From: Caenibius tardaugens NBRC 16725
Lineage (GTDB): Bacteria; Pseudomonadota; Alphaproteobacteria; Sphingomonadales; Sphingomonadaceae
NCBI RefSeq assembly: GCF_003860345.1
Contig: NZ_CP034179.1
Span: 3,332,001 to 3,396,000, forward strand
Length of the DNA: 64,000 nt
Direction: 5' to 3'
In this document: in pieces, positions 50,907 through 62,317 of the stretch
Numbering within the stretch: the first letter of the stretch is position 1
How the letters are laid out: each line of letters starts with the position of its first letter
Notes under the pieces: generated by a model
What the model was told of the DNA's origin: nothing
Databases searched by the model: none
Seen by the model: the letters and a program-made list of their open reading frames with translations, nothing else
Translations under genes and position numbers: made by a program

Positions 50907-51520
50907 TGTGCTGCTCCCGGCGCAGCGGCCGGTGCGGGTGCTGCCGGTGCGGGTGTGGCAGGGGCAGCGGGCGACGAGGCGGTAACCGGAAGATCGATGC
51001 GGAAACCGGGGGTCGTGGTGTACTGGTTGTCGACGTCGGCGTTTTCGTTAAGCACGAGCATCGCCGATTGCACCGGCGGCAGGCGGCCGAGAAACACGAG
51101 TTCGCCTTCGAAACTTTGCCCGGCGGGGATCGAAAGCCGTGGGTTGCTGGCCGGGGGGGACATGTAGAGCCGTTCGCCGTTGTCGAGCAGGATATAGCCC
51201 TGGCGGTTGTTCCAGCGGTTGAGTTCGATGTCGCGATCCCGCCCGTTCATCACGCGCACCCCGACCACAGTCGCGGTCGGCTGCGATTTCAGCGAGGTGA
51301 GCTGAAGCACAGTGCCATTGGAATGCGGCACCTGAATGTCGAGCGTTTTCGCGTTTCCATCGTTCCAGAGGCTGGATGTCGCGGGCGTTGCCGCTGCTGC
51401 GCCGGGGCCATCCGTGGCAGCTTCTGGCGCGGCCCCGGCATCCTTTTCTTCCTTCAGGTTGCAGCCGGCCAGCACGAGCGCAACGGGAGCCACGATGGTG
51501 GCAAGCTTGAGAACGCGCAT
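50903..51520 (-). CDS. Lipoprotein paralogous to the N-domain of the next gene
   Basis: A 205-residue lipoprotein (lipobox LVLAGCNLKEE) followed by a low-complexity Ala/Pro linker and one domain with the pattern VVGVRVMNGRDRDIELNRWNNRQGYILLDNGERLY ... LSIPAGQSFEGELVFLGRLPPVQSAMLVLNENAD, closely matching the first domain of its downstream neighbour (NGRD-I-N, GE-LL, LNE) but without the OmpA domain. The C-terminus is Pro/Ala-rich. It starts the two-gene operon. Function unknown. Confidence 0.85.
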   Translation of the reverse strand: MRVLKLATIVAPVALVLAGCNLKEEKDAGAAPEAATDGPGAAAATPATSSLWNDGNAKTLDIQVPHSNGTVLQLTSLKSQPTATVVGVRVMNGRDRDIELNRWNNRQGYILLDNGERLYMSPPASNPRLSIPAGQSFEGELVFLGRLPPVQSAMLVLNENADVDNQYTTTPGFRIDLPVTASSPAAPATPAPAAPAPAAAPGAAQ

Positions 51521-51689
51521 GGCGGGTTTCCTTTCCGGAACGATGTGGTGATGATCAGAAGTGCCCAGAGCATGCATGCTGCATAAAGTGATCGGGCGCG
51601 ATAACGCGGAAGCGGCAGGCCGTGCGCCGGGAGCGATAAATAGAGCGCATTCATGGACTTGCGTTGCCCGGAACCAAGCAGGCCCAAAA

Positions 51690-51723
51690 CAAACAAGCCC
51701 CTCCGACCGGGGGCGGAGGGGCT
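51690..51723 (-). terminator. Terminator after katG
   Basis: On the minus strand AGCCCCTCC pairs with GGAGGGGCT and TTGTTTGTTTTGGG follows. It lies 46 bp past the katG stop codon. Confidence 0.8.
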
Positions 51724-51768
51724 GTTCTGCGCGGCCGGAGATGACGCCGCTGTTGCGATCCGCGCCGG

Positions 51769-53988
<2,220 letters not shown>

Positions 53989-54250
53989 CTATTGCATCGG
54001 GATGCGGCTGTGTAGAACGCCTTTGTTACACCCTGACCAATCATTGCCAAAGCCGATTGTTTTCATATTACTTATCAATAAATACGATTGTGCGCCGCGA
54101 CCGATACCGTTGCGATGTCGAAGTATGGAAGCGGCATCCCCATGGCCGGGCCGCGCCAGAAAACGCAGGACAATGCCTGTCGTGGCTTGCCCGCCAACAA
54201 GGGCCGTCCTAAGGCGCGTCGAACTGAGCCAGTTGATGAACGGAGCCCCG

Positions 54251-55261
54251 ATGAGCGCATACCCCAAGACCACCGCCCTTATGCGTCGCGGCGCGGAATT
54301 CCTGGGTAGCGAACATGCGATTCTTTGCGGGGCGATGAGCTGGGTATCGGAACGTAATCTCGTATCCGCGATTTCCAATGCCGGTGGTTTCGGGGTGATT
54401 GCCTGCGGTGCGATGACGCCCGAACTGCTCGACGCGGAAATCGCGGGGACCAGGGCGCTGACGGACAAGCCGTTCGGGGTCAATCTCATCACCATGCACC
54501 CGCAACTGTTCGACCTGATTGCCGTCTGTGCCAAGCATGGAGTCGGCCATGTGGTGCTGGCGGGCGGTATTCCGCCCAAGGGCAGCGTCGAGGCGATCAA
54601 GGCGTTCGGGGCCAAGGTTATCGTATTTGCCCCCACGCTGGCCTTGGCCAAGAAGTTGCTGCGTTCGGGCGGTGATGCGCTGGTGATCGAAGGGATGGAG
54701 GCCGGTGGCCATATCGGGCCGGTGGCCACCAGTGTGCTGGCACAGGAATTCCTGCCCGCGCTGGCGGATGACTATCTCGTGTTCGTGGCGGGCGGAATCG
54801 GCCGGGGCGAAGCGATGGCGGGTTATCTCGAAATGGGTGCGGTCGGCGTGCAACTGGGCACCCGTTTTGCCTGCGCCAGCGAAAGCATTGCCCATCCGGC
54901 GTTCAAGCAGGCGTTTTTCCGCGCCAATGCGCGCGATGCCGTGGCCAGCGTGCAAGTCGATCCGCGCCTGCCGGTCATCCCGGTTCGTGCGCTGAAGAAC
55001 AAGGGCACCGAAGAATTCACCGCCAAACAGCGCGAGGTTGCCCAGCTTCTGGACGAAGGCAAAGTCGAAATGGGCGAAGCCCAGTTGCTGATCGAACATT
55101 ACTGGGCCGGGGCCCTGCGCCGGGCGGTGATCGATGGCGATGTGGAGAACGGTTCGCTGATGGCGGGCCAGTCGGTTGGCATGGTTTCGAAGGAAGAACC
55201 CGTCGCCGATATCATCGCGGAAGTTCTGGCCGAAAGCGAAGCAGCCCTTTCCCGCCGCTAA
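54251..55261 (+). CDS. Nitronate monooxygenase / FMN-dependent TIM-barrel enzyme
   Basis: A 336-residue FMN enzyme of the nitronate monooxygenase (2-nitropropane dioxygenase)/FabK family: SAISNAGGFGVIACGAM at the N-terminus, VEGMEAGGHIGP-type phosphate motif and VFVAGGIGRGEAMAGYLEMGAVGVQLGTRFACASES. It may oxidise nitronates or act as an enoyl-ACP-reductase-like protein; substrate not determinable. The ATG at 54251 has GGAG at the right spacing; the upstream frame is open to 53831 but inside the katG promoter region. Confidence 0.9.
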   Translation: MSAYPKTTALMRRGAEFLGSEHAILCGAMSWVSERNLVSAISNAGGFGVIACGAMTPELLDAEIAGTRALTDKPFGVNLITMHPQLFDLIAVCAKHGVGHVVLAGGIPPKGSVEAIKAFGAKVIVFAPTLALAKKLLRSGGDALVIEGMEAGGHIGPVATSVLAQEFLPALADDYLVFVAGGIGRGEAMAGYLEMGAVGVQLGTRFACASESIAHPAFKQAFFRANARDAVASVQVDPRLPVIPVRALKNKGTEEFTAKQREVAQLLDEGKVEMGEAQLLIEHYWAGALRRAVIDGDVENGSLMAGQSVGMVSKEEPVADIIAEVLAESEAALSRR

Positions 55262-55280
55262 GCTCCGGTTATCGGGGTTA

Positions 55281-55745
55281 CTAATCCTCGGGGCTGGCAA
55301 TGAACCGCGCCCATTGCGGGGCACTGGGGTTGTCGCTCGTTTCCGGGGTCCATTGGCGTTCCAGCAGGGCGCGGGCATCATCGTCCGCCATGCCCAGCAC
55401 ATCGCGATGATAGCGGTAGAAAAAGGCTGAAACGCGCCAGTTGGCGATGCAGTGCACATGCACCGGGCCGTCCGCCTGGTCCAGTGCCTGCACAAAGGCG
55501 GCGTAGTGGTCTTCGGTCGGGGCATCGAACGGCACGGGAATGTACGTGTAATTCATGCCCGCTTGTGCCAGCAGCCCCGCCTCGTCCGGCAGGGCAAGCG
55601 GATTGTCGTCGGGCGCCAGATTGATCACGTGGCAGACTCCGATTGCGGAAAGCAGGGGAACATCACTGGCGCGCAGCAGGCCCGATGTCGTCGTTTGCGG
55701 GTCAAGCCTTTGCCAGTTCACGATATCTTCGGGGTCGGCTGCCAC
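55281..55745 (-). CDS. Dual-specificity/tyrosine-phosphatase-like protein
   Basis: A 154-residue protein of the small phosphatase-like group near DUF442. It has the expected general acid region and the loop [10 protein letters not shown] with Cys99 and Arg104, that is CX4R, one residue short of the CX5R loop of true protein tyrosine phosphatases. It may be a rhodanese- or sulphur-transfer-like protein or a phosphatase with an unusual loop. The start is GTG at 55745 preceded by GGAGAG; the frame upstream crosses the promoter of the SPFH gene. Confidence 0.78.
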   Translation of the reverse strand: MAADPEDIVNWQRLDPQTTTSGLLRASDVPLLSAIGVCHVINLAPDDNPLALPDEAGLLAQAGMNYTYIPVPFDAPTEDHYAAFVQALDQADGPVHVHCIANWRVSAFFYRYHRDVLGMADDDARALLERQWTPETSDNPSAPQWARFIASPED

Positions 55746-55898
55746 TTTTCTCTCCGATTTTGGACAACGCGGGGACAGGATATGTCCCATACAAGGGGCA
55801 GCCGGGGCAAGCGCGCCATCATCGGGCCAGATGACGCTTGCCGCAAACGCACCGCACGTTACCATGCGCCCCTTGTTTTGCATCTTGGGGAGGGCCGG

Positions 55899-56933
55899 AT
55901 GGGCGGTTTTCTGGTAGCGCTTGTGGCGATTGTCGTGATTTTCCTGCTGATGGGGGTCCGCGTCGTCCGGCAGGGCTATGTCTATACGATCGAACGGCTC
56001 GGCAAATATACGCTGGCGGCCGAACCGGGGCTCCACGTGATCATTCCCTTCGTCGATCGTGTCGGTCAGAAGGTCAACATGATGGAACAGGTGCTCGACA
56101 TTCCGGGCCAGGAAATCATCACGCGCGATAACGCCATGGTGGGCGTCGATGCGGTGGTGTTCTTTCAGGTGCTGGATGCGGGGAAGGCGGCGTATGAGGT
56201 GTCGAACCTCTATCTCGCGATCATGCAGCTCACCACCACCAACTTGCGTACAGTGATGGGCTCGATGGATCTCGACGAGACATTGTCGAAGCGCGATGAA
56301 ATCAACGCACGCCTGCTGTCGGTGGTCGATCATGCGACCTCGCCCTGGGGCGTGAAGATCACGCGCGTGGAAATCAAGGATATCCGCCCGCCTGCCGATA
56401 TCTCCAATGCCATGGCCCGGCAGATGAAGGCGGAACGTGAAAAACGCGCCCAGATTCTCGAGGCGGAAGGCCTGCGGGCTGCGGAAATCCTCCGCGCCGA
56501 AGGGGAAAAGCAGTCGCAGATCCTCTCGGCCGAAGGACGGCGGGAAGCCGCGTTCCGCGATGCCGAAGCCCGCGAACGCGAGGCAGAGGCCGAAGCGCGC
56601 GCCACTCATATGGTGAGCGAGGCCATCGCCGAATCCGGCAGCCAGGCGATCAATTACTTCGTGGCGCAGAAATATACCGAAGCGGTGTCGCAGTTCGCCA
56701 CTTCGCCCAATGCGAAGACCATCCTGTTCCCGGTAGAGGCGACCAATCTTATCGGCACGCTGGGCGGCATTGGCGAACTGGTCAAGGATGCGCTGGGTAA
56801 CGGCGGGGGCAACAATGGCGGCGGCGGGGGCGATCCGGGCCGTGGCGCTGCGCCGCGTCGGCAGCCTGCGCAGCCGTCCAGCCCGGTCATTCCCCGGCCG
56901 ACAGTGCCGCCATCGTCAGGCGGTGGTGCGTGA
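55899..56933 (+). CDS. SPFH/stomatin-family membrane protein (QmcA-like)
   Basis: A 344-residue protein with one N-terminal membrane helix (about 3-20) and an SPFH/band-7 domain ([39 protein letters not shown] ... [24 protein letters not shown]), then a long coiled coil (about 200-270). The tail is Gly/Pro-rich. Such proteins scaffold membrane microdomains and work with NfeD proteins and FtsH proteases. It overlaps the NfeD gene by one base (TGATG). Confidence 0.93.
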   Translation: MGGFLVALVAIVVIFLLMGVRVVRQGYVYTIERLGKYTLAAEPGLHVIIPFVDRVGQKVNMMEQVLDIPGQEIITRDNAMVGVDAVVFFQVLDAGKAAYEVSNLYLAIMQLTTTNLRTVMGSMDLDETLSKRDEINARLLSVVDHATSPWGVKITRVEIKDIRPPADISNAMARQMKAEREKRAQILEAEGLRAAEILRAEGEKQSQILSAEGRREAAFRDAEAREREAEAEARATHMVSEAIAESGSQAINYFVAQKYTEAVSQFATSPNAKTILFPVEATNLIGTLGGIGELVKDALGNGGGNNGGGGGDPGRGAAPRRQPAQPSSPVIPRPTVPPSSGGGA

Positions 56934-57379
56934 TGGAGCCGTTCAGCGATCTCGATCCGCATTGGGCCTGGCTGGCGCTGGGGTTGATACTGGCAACGGC
57001 TGAAATGGCCGTGCCGGGATTCTTCCTGATCTGGCTGGCGGGCGCGGCGCTGATTACCGGCGTTGCGGTATGGCTGCTACCGATCAGCTTCGCACTGCAG
57101 ATCGTCATTTTTGCGGTGCTGGCGATTGTCGCGGTGTTTCTGGGGCGCAATTACCTGCGGGCCAATCCGGTGGAAGCTGCCGATCCGGCGATGAACCGCC
57201 GCGGCGCGCGGTTGGTCGGTGAAGCGGCCACTGTCACCCAGGGGATCGAAAACGGCAGTGGCCGGGTGCATCATGGCGATAGCGAATGGCTGGCGCGTGG
57301 CCCCGATTGCCCACCGGGCACGCGGGTGCGCATCACCGGAAGCGATGGTGTGGTCCTGCTGGTAGAACCGGTTGCGTGA
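56933..57379 (+). CDS. NfeD-family membrane protein
   Basis: A 148-residue short NfeD protein with three to four membrane helices near the N-terminus (LALGLILATAEMAVPGFFLIWLAGAALITG) and a C-terminal OB-fold (GRVHHGDSEWLARGPDCPPGTRVRITGSDGVVLLVEPV) exposed to the periplasm or cytosol. Unlike long NfeD1 proteins it has no ClpP-like protease domain. It is translationally coupled to the SPFH gene, the standard partner. Confidence 0.94.
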   Translation: MEPFSDLDPHWAWLALGLILATAEMAVPGFFLIWLAGAALITGVAVWLLPISFALQIVIFAVLAIVAVFLGRNYLRANPVEAADPAMNRRGARLVGEAATVTQGIENGSGRVHHGDSEWLARGPDCPPGTRVRITGSDGVVLLVEPVA

Positions 57380-57420
57380 AACGCGACCCGGCCTCAACCG
57401 GGTCGGAACCTTCCGCGCGA

Positions 57421-58380
57421 TCAGGCCATTTTGGCGGCGGAGCCGAAACGGCCATGCTTGCGAAAACGCACCATCCAGCGGTTGAGGAACAGTTCCAGCG
57501 GGCGCGGGGTAACGCCCAGTGCGCCGATGCCGGGGAACTGGCCTGACGGCGTGTTGCCAGCCTTCAGCAAATGCCACTGGTCGCGCGTAAGCGGCGCACC
57601 GGGCAGCCACCCGGTCAGCGTTGCGATCGCGCCCGATACGCCATCCGGCAGTGCGGCAAACACCCGCTGGCGGCCTTGCGCATCGGCAATCGCACGATTG
57701 AGCGTCAGTATGTCGACCGCTTCGGGTCCGGCGATTTCGTATGTCTTGCCGCCATGGGCCGCCGGATCGGCCAGCGCCGCCCCGACCGCACGGGCCGCAT
57801 CGTCAACATGCAGCGGCTGCAGCTTCGCCGTGGGGGCGAAAACGGGCATGACCGGCAAGCGCGTGATCAGCCCGGCAAAGCGGTTGATGAAATTGTCGTC
57901 TTCGCCGAACAGAACCGAAGGGCGCAGAATGGTCGCTTCGGGGAAAGCGGCCAGAACTGCCTGTTCGCCTTCCGCCTTTGTCCGGGCATAGGCGACTTCG
58001 GACTGAGCATCGGCGCCGATTGCCGAAACATAAGTGAATGCGGCGACACCAGCCTGCTTGGCAGCGCGGGCGGCATGGCCGGCACCGCTGGCCTGCAAGG
58101 CATCGAGATCGCCCGAAAACGCACCGACCAGATAGACGGCGGCATCGGCCCCTGCCAGCAGCGGGGCAATGGTTTCCGGCTTGCTGGCATCGAACCGTGC
58201 GAACTGCATCTGGCCGAGCTGGGCCAGCGGCTTGAGCCGAAACGCCCGTTCGGGATAGCGCGCGGCGATCCGCAGCCGGGCACCGCGGGCCAGCAGATCT
58301 TGCGCGATATGCGAGCCAAGCAGGCCGCTGCCGCCGAGAAGGACTACCAATTTGCCGTTAAGCGGATCCGTGTTCGCCAT
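57421..58380 (-). CDS. NDUFA9-like complex I / atypical SDR protein
   Basis: A 319-residue protein of the extended/atypical SDR type with the Rossmann motif GGSGLLGSHIAQDLLARGA, similar to the NDUFA9 accessory subunit of complex I found in alphaproteobacteria and mitochondria. It lacks the catalytic YxxxK of active SDRs (here YARTK is present as an imperfect equivalent). Its role is structural or in assembly of NADH dehydrogenase; no nuo genes lie nearby. Confidence 0.87.
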   Translation of the reverse strand: MANTDPLNGKLVVLLGGSGLLGSHIAQDLLARGARLRIAARYPERAFRLKPLAQLGQMQFARFDASKPETIAPLLAGADAAVYLVGAFSGDLDALQASGAGHAARAAKQAGVAAFTYVSAIGADAQSEVAYARTKAEGEQAVLAAFPEATILRPSVLFGEDDNFINRFAGLITRLPVMPVFAPTAKLQPLHVDDAARAVGAALADPAAHGGKTYEIAGPEAVDILTLNRAIADAQGRQRVFAALPDGVSGAIATLTGWLPGAPLTRDQWHLLKAGNTPSGQFPGIGALGVTPRPLELFLNRWMVRFRKHGRFGSAAKMA

Positions 58381-58614
58381 GATATGCAGGTCCAGCCTGT
58401 GTTTCCGATTGCACTAGAGCCTGTCGCCATGCCGCAAGCCGTCGCACATCGCAAGGTGTGGCACGCACCCGTTTCCGTCGGTCGGAAGGATTCTTTGTAA
58501 ACCGGGGGCAAACGGGCGCCCGGATCGCCTGTGCGCTCCGAATTTGTCCCTCTCCAGGGCGCATGGGCGCGACTGATCGCGTGACAACGGCGGTTCACCT
58601 TGTGGTTTAGATTC

Positions 58615-58739
58615 TCTTAACGATTGGGGGCGATGAGGGTTGGGTAACCAAATGTGGTGCGCAATTGTTGTCCCCCCCAACTTGATCCTAGTACCCCAAA
58701 TCTTCTGGTCACGGGCGGCTTACGGGCCGCCCTTTTTTT
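58615..58739 (+). ncRNA. Candidate small RNA with a strong terminator
   Basis: GTTGGG (58639-58644) and CCCAAC (58676-58681) could form a hairpin with an inner ACCA-AATG-TGGT stem-loop; a run of seven C residues (TCCCCCCC) lies on the 3' side, then a linker and the terminator GGGCGGC-TTACGG-GCCGCCC plus seven T. The nearest plus-strand gene starts 63 bp later. A C-rich loop could pair with Shine-Dalgarno regions. I could not define the promoter or 5' end. Confidence 0.4.
58713..58739 (+). terminator. Orphan intrinsic terminator
   Basis: GGGCGGC and GCCGCCC flank a six-base loop and are followed by TTTTTTT. No gene precedes it on this strand. Confidence 0.88.
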
Positions 58740-58802
58740 GTGGTGCAGCGGGGCGTGCGATGCCGCTACTCTGCGCCGGTTATAGCCGGGAGGACAGGGC
58801 AG

Positions 58803-59939
58803 ATGAGTAGGTTGCCGCATAAGACAGTGAAACTGGTGGGTTATGTCGCCATGGTGGGATGCTGGACGGCGCAGGTGCAGGCTGCCGCCACCCCGATCAC
58901 GCTGGTCTGCGGCGCCGCCAATGTGGAAGACATGGCCGCACTGCGCGGTACCCCGTGGATTGTCGGCGGTGGGATGGGGGATCGCTATTTTCAGGGGGGC
59001 GGGCTGCATCTGATCGATACCCGCACCAACCGCATCCACAAGGCTGAACTGGCGATGGCCGCCGATGCCCGGCCAGAGGCCCCCTATGATGCGTGCCCCG
59101 GGCCTGTATCACCGGCGCAATTTTCGGCCCACGGGGTGAACGCCGCCCTCGGGCCCGATGGCGCCTACAGGATTTATGCCGTCAATCACGGCGGGCGGGA
59201 ATCGATCGAGATCTTCCGCGCGGCCATCACGTCCGGCACGCCCGTGCTGCAATGGATCGGCTGCGTGCTGACCCCGGACACGGTGATGACCAATGCGATT
59301 GCGGCGCAGGCGGATGGCACGCTGGTGCTGTCCGCCTCGAACGCCGGGACCGCGCGCCTGCCATCGTTCTACGCCCTGTCACAGCGCCCACCGGCTGAGC
59401 AGGGGCATGAATGGGATGGCGAAACTGCCGGGCAACAGAAAGGGCTGGTGCTGACATGGACGCGTGAACAGGGCTGGGCGCCGGTGGCGAATAGCGCCCT
59501 GCCGGGGAATAACGGCATCGAACTGTCACGCGATGGCCAGTGGGCCTATGTCAATGCGTGGAGCGGCGAAAGCGTGACGCGCATACCGCTCGATCCGGCA
59601 CGCGGCAAACCGGTCACGGCAAAGCTGGGCTTCAAGGCGGACAATATCCGCTGGGGCGATGACGGAACCCTGATCGCAACCGGGCAGCGCGCCACCGAAC
59701 AGGAGGTGATCGCCTGCGCCTTTGGCGATGGATCGGCCTGCGCCATTCCCTATCGCGCGGCGGTGATCGATCCGGAAACACTGGCGGTCACACCGCTCTA
59801 CGATGGCAAAGGATCGGACCGTTTCGGCGCGGCCACGGTGGGGCTGAAAACCGGAAATGCGCTATGGCTGGGTTCGCTCCGCAGCGATTGCGTGGCCCGC
59901 GTCACTTTGCCCCACAGGGCCGCTAAGGCGCTAGATTAA
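58803..59939 (+). CDS. Exported protein with beta-propeller (SMP-30-like) features
   Basis: A 378-residue protein with a signal peptide (MSRLPHKTVKLVGYVAMVGCWTAQVQAA) and repeating blades such as HGVNAALGPDGAYRIYAVNHGG, NGIELSRDGQWAYVNAWSGESVTRIPLD and NIRWGDDGTLIATGQ, typical of six-bladed propellers in gluconolactonase or strictosidine-synthase relatives. Several Cys pairs suggest a periplasmic location. A catalytic metal site was not assigned, so enzyme function is open. GGGAGGACAGGGCAG gives a good ribosome site. It is convergent with the sensor kinase gene, overlapping it by nine bases. Confidence 0.75.
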   Translation: MSRLPHKTVKLVGYVAMVGCWTAQVQAAATPITLVCGAANVEDMAALRGTPWIVGGGMGDRYFQGGGLHLIDTRTNRIHKAELAMAADARPEAPYDACPGPVSPAQFSAHGVNAALGPDGAYRIYAVNHGGRESIEIFRAAITSGTPVLQWIGCVLTPDTVMTNAIAAQADGTLVLSASNAGTARLPSFYALSQRPPAEQGHEWDGETAGQQKGLVLTWTREQGWAPVANSALPGNNGIELSRDGQWAYVNAWSGESVTRIPLDPARGKPVTAKLGFKADNIRWGDDGTLIATGQRATEQEVIACAFGDGSACAIPYRAAVIDPETLAVTPLYDGKGSDRFGAATVGLKTGNALWLGSLRSDCVARVTLPHRAAKALD

Positions 59940-61268
59940 AGGCCATGACAGGCGGACGCGCAATCCCCCGCCGGGTGCGTCCGCCAGTTCAAGCGTGCCG
60001 CCGCTGGTGCCGAGATAATCGGTGGCGATCGCAAGGCCGAGGCCATGTTGCGCACCCCGCTGGTCCAGCCTGACACCGCGATCGATCACGGTGGGGCGCA
60101 AGTGTGCGGGAATGCCGGGGCCATCGTCGTCGATGGTCAGCCAGACGGCGCGCCCCTCCGTTCTGGCCCCCTCTGTTCCGCCAGCAACTGTGACACGGGA
60201 TGCCGCATGGCGCGCCGCGTTTTCGAGAATGGCACCCAGCGCCTCCAGCGCCGCATCCTCGTTCAGGGGGATGACGAGATCGTCCGCGATGGCATTGGTC
60301 AGTACGATCCGCTGGCCATCGGGTGTGCGGTTGATCACCGCGATCAGGCGGTCGACAATCGCGCGCGCGGGCACGAAGCCGTGTGTCGGGGCCGTGCCGG
60401 TGCGCGCCAGTTCCCCTTCGATCGCGTGCGACAGCAGCGCGAGGCTCTGCATCATGTTGCGCTGTGTCTCGTCAGGCGCGAGACTGTCGATCTGCAAACG
60501 CAGGGCGGTGATCGGTGTTTTCAGGGCATGGGCAAGGTCGCGCGCGCGGCGGCGGGCCCGTTCGACATCCTCCGCGCGGCGGTCTGCCAGCGCGTTGATC
60601 GCATCGGTCAGCGGCTCGACCTCATGCAACTGCTGCGCCGGTTGAAACCGCGCCGCCGGGTTGCGCTGCATTGCCCCCAGTTCGGCGCGTAACCGGCCGA
60701 AGGGGCGCAGGCCCAACCGCACCTGCAACCACGAGGCCAGTGTCAGCGCGATCCACAAGATGCCGAGATAGAGCGCCAGTTCCTGTGAAAACCGGTGCTG
60801 TGCGGTGGATACGGGGCGCATGTCCGAGGCGACCTGCACCGTGATCCGCGGGCTGCCCGGATCGAGCTGCACCGCGCGCGTGACCAGCAGAATATGCGGT
60901 TCAAACGGGCCCGTGATTTCTTCCGCGCCCCATCCCGCTGCGGGCGGCGGATCATGCGGGGCGATTGCGCCATCCCATAACGAGCGTGACCGGATATCCC
61001 CGGCAGGGGCAGCGATGCGCCAGTACAGGCCGCTGGCCGGACGGTGGAACCGTGGATCGGGCAGCGGTGCGGTGAGGGCGGGACGGCCATCCGCTTGCAG
61101 CGAAAGACCCGCGATCAGCGACAGGCCCTGATTCTCCAGACTGGTCTGAAGCTGGCTGGTGGCATGCCGTTCGAACAGCAGGCTGAGAATGGCCCATGCC
61201 GCAGCCAGCGCCAGCGCGATGGTGACCCCCGCATAAAGCATGAGCCGGAGATTGAGCGAACGCAGCAA
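59931..61268 (-). CDS. Sensor histidine kinase (PhoQ/FeuQ-like)
   Basis: A 445-residue inner-membrane kinase. Transmembrane helix 1 is about 11-32, a periplasmic sensor of about 130 residues follows, helix 2 is about 166-186, then a HAMP-like linker (LRPFGRLRAELG), the DHp domain with phospho-acceptor H248 in DLAHALKTPITALRLQ, and the ATPase domain with N-box ILENAARHA, DDDGPGIP and GLGLAIATDY. It follows its response regulator by three bases. The family PhoQ/FeuQ senses divalent cations or envelope damage; the signal here is unknown. Confidence 0.92.
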   Translation of the reverse strand: MLRSLNLRLMLYAGVTIALALAAAWAILSLLFERHATSQLQTSLENQGLSLIAGLSLQADGRPALTAPLPDPRFHRPASGLYWRIAAPAGDIRSRSLWDGAIAPHDPPPAAGWGAEEITGPFEPHILLVTRAVQLDPGSPRITVQVASDMRPVSTAQHRFSQELALYLGILWIALTLASWLQVRLGLRPFGRLRAELGAMQRNPAARFQPAQQLHEVEPLTDAINALADRRAEDVERARRRARDLAHALKTPITALRLQIDSLAPDETQRNMMQSLALLSHAIEGELARTGTAPTHGFVPARAIVDRLIAVINRTPDGQRIVLTNAIADDLVIPLNEDAALEALGAILENAARHAASRVTVAGGTEGARTEGRAVWLTIDDDGPGIPAHLRPTVIDRGVRLDQRGAQHGLGLAIATDYLGTSGGTLELADAPGGGLRVRLSWPLI

Positions 61269-61271
61269 GCC

Positions 61272-61931
61272 CTAATCCCCGTCCGCCAGACAGTAGCCAA
61301 AGCCGCGCCGTGTTTCGATGATGCCGGGGCCAAGCTTGCGCCGCAACCGCGCCACCAGCGCTTCCACCGCATTGGCTTCGACCGCTTCGACCCCGTGGAG
61401 CATTTCGGAGATCGTCCCGGCGGAAAGCGGCCGCCCACCGCTGTGCGCCAGGGCGTCGATCAGCCGATATTCGAGGGGGGACAGCGACAGCGCCGTGCCA
61501 TCGACACTGGCCTGCATGCGCCGCGTGTCGAGCGCCAGCCGCCCGAAAACCAGCACGGATTCGGCAAGGCCCGCGTTGCGGCGGATCAGGGCGCGCACCC
61601 GGGCGATCAGTTCCCCCGGCTCGAACGGTTTGGCGAGATAATCGTCCGCACCCGCTTCGATGCCTTCGACCTTTTCCCGCCACCCCCCGCGCGCGGAAAG
61701 AATGATCACCGGAAACTGCCGCCCATCTTCGCGCCAGCGTTTCAGCACGCTCAACCCGTCACGCCGCGGCAGGCCGAGGTCGAGCACCACGACATCGTAA
61801 TCCTCGTCATTGCCCATGATCCACGCGGTGTCGCCATCGCTGGCCCGTTCCACCCGGAAACCGGCCTGGGTCAGCGCGATAGCCACGCCCTGCGCGATGA
61901 TGTCATCATCCTCCACCAGCAGCAGGCGCAT
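61272..61931 (-). CDS. OmpR-family response regulator (PhoP/FeuP-like)
   Basis: A 219-residue regulator with a receiver domain (phospho-acceptor D51 in VVVLDLGLPRRDG, conserved K101 in YLAKPF) and a C-terminal winged-helix DNA-binding domain (LSPLEYRLIDALAHSGG ... VARLRRKLGPGIIETRRGFGYCL). It lies between the PepSY lipoprotein gene and its cognate kinase in one operon. Tandem repeats 11 bp apart upstream are likely its binding site. Confidence 0.94.
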   Translation of the reverse strand: MRLLLVEDDDIIAQGVAIALTQAGFRVERASDGDTAWIMGNDEDYDVVVLDLGLPRRDGLSVLKRWREDGRQFPVIILSARGGWREKVEGIEAGADDYLAKPFEPGELIARVRALIRRNAGLAESVLVFGRLALDTRRMQASVDGTALSLSPLEYRLIDALAHSGGRPLSAGTISEMLHGVEAVEANAVEALVARLRRKLGPGIIETRRGFGYCLADGD

Positions 61932-61934
61932 CGG

Positions 61935-62291
61935 TCAGTCCTCCTCGCGGTCGAGAATTGCCCCGGTCCGGGCGTCGATCTCCAGCTCTATCGATCGGCC
62001 CACCGGGGTGAGCACGGTGATTTCGTATTTGTGATCGTCATCGTCGTAATCCACTTCGATCACCTCACCCGGCGTATCGGCTTTCACAATCGTGAGTATG
62101 CGGGCCAGCGGCATCCGGTCGGGTGCCGGTGCGCCCGGTGCCGCACCAGCCGCTGGTTTTGCGATGGCGGGCTGTGCTTTGGCGGGTGGCTGCGCGGGCG
62201 GGTTGGGCGTGTCGGACCGGCTGGCGGAATCGCACGCGCCGGTCAGCAGCAAGGCCGCGATAAGGGGCATGAGACGGGAGCGGTTCGCCAT
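61935..62291 (-). CDS. PepSY-domain lipoprotein
   Basis: A 118-residue lipoprotein (lipobox LLTGACDSAS) with a Pro/Ala linker and a C-terminal PepSY domain (ARILTIVKADTPGEVIEVDYDDDDHKYEITVLTPVGRSIELEIDARTGAILDREED). PepSY proteins often accompany PhoPQ-like systems and may feed signals or inhibit proteases. It is the first gene of the operon with the response regulator and kinase, spaced three bases from the regulator gene. A cluster of acidic residues in the domain may bind cations. Confidence 0.86.
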   Translation of the reverse strand: MANRSRLMPLIAALLLTGACDSASRSDTPNPPAQPPAKAQPAIAKPAAGAAPGAPAPDRMPLARILTIVKADTPGEVIEVDYDDDDHKYEITVLTPVGRSIELEIDARTGAILDREED

Positions 62292-62317
62292 GGAACCCCT
62301 TATTATGCCGATCTTAC

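Larger units (their letters stand above)
58381..58802. other. Intergenic region with a candidate small RNA
   Basis: This 422-bp gap is divergent between the NDUFA9-like gene and the secreted protein gene. It contains an orphan plus-strand terminator at 58713-58739 with a structured segment before it (see the ncRNA entry). I found no convincing open frame. Confidence 0.65.

Noticed and set aside
54040-54120. Possible OxyR site before katG
   Set aside because: The AT-rich sequence does not show the spaced ATAG/CTAT elements of the consensus.
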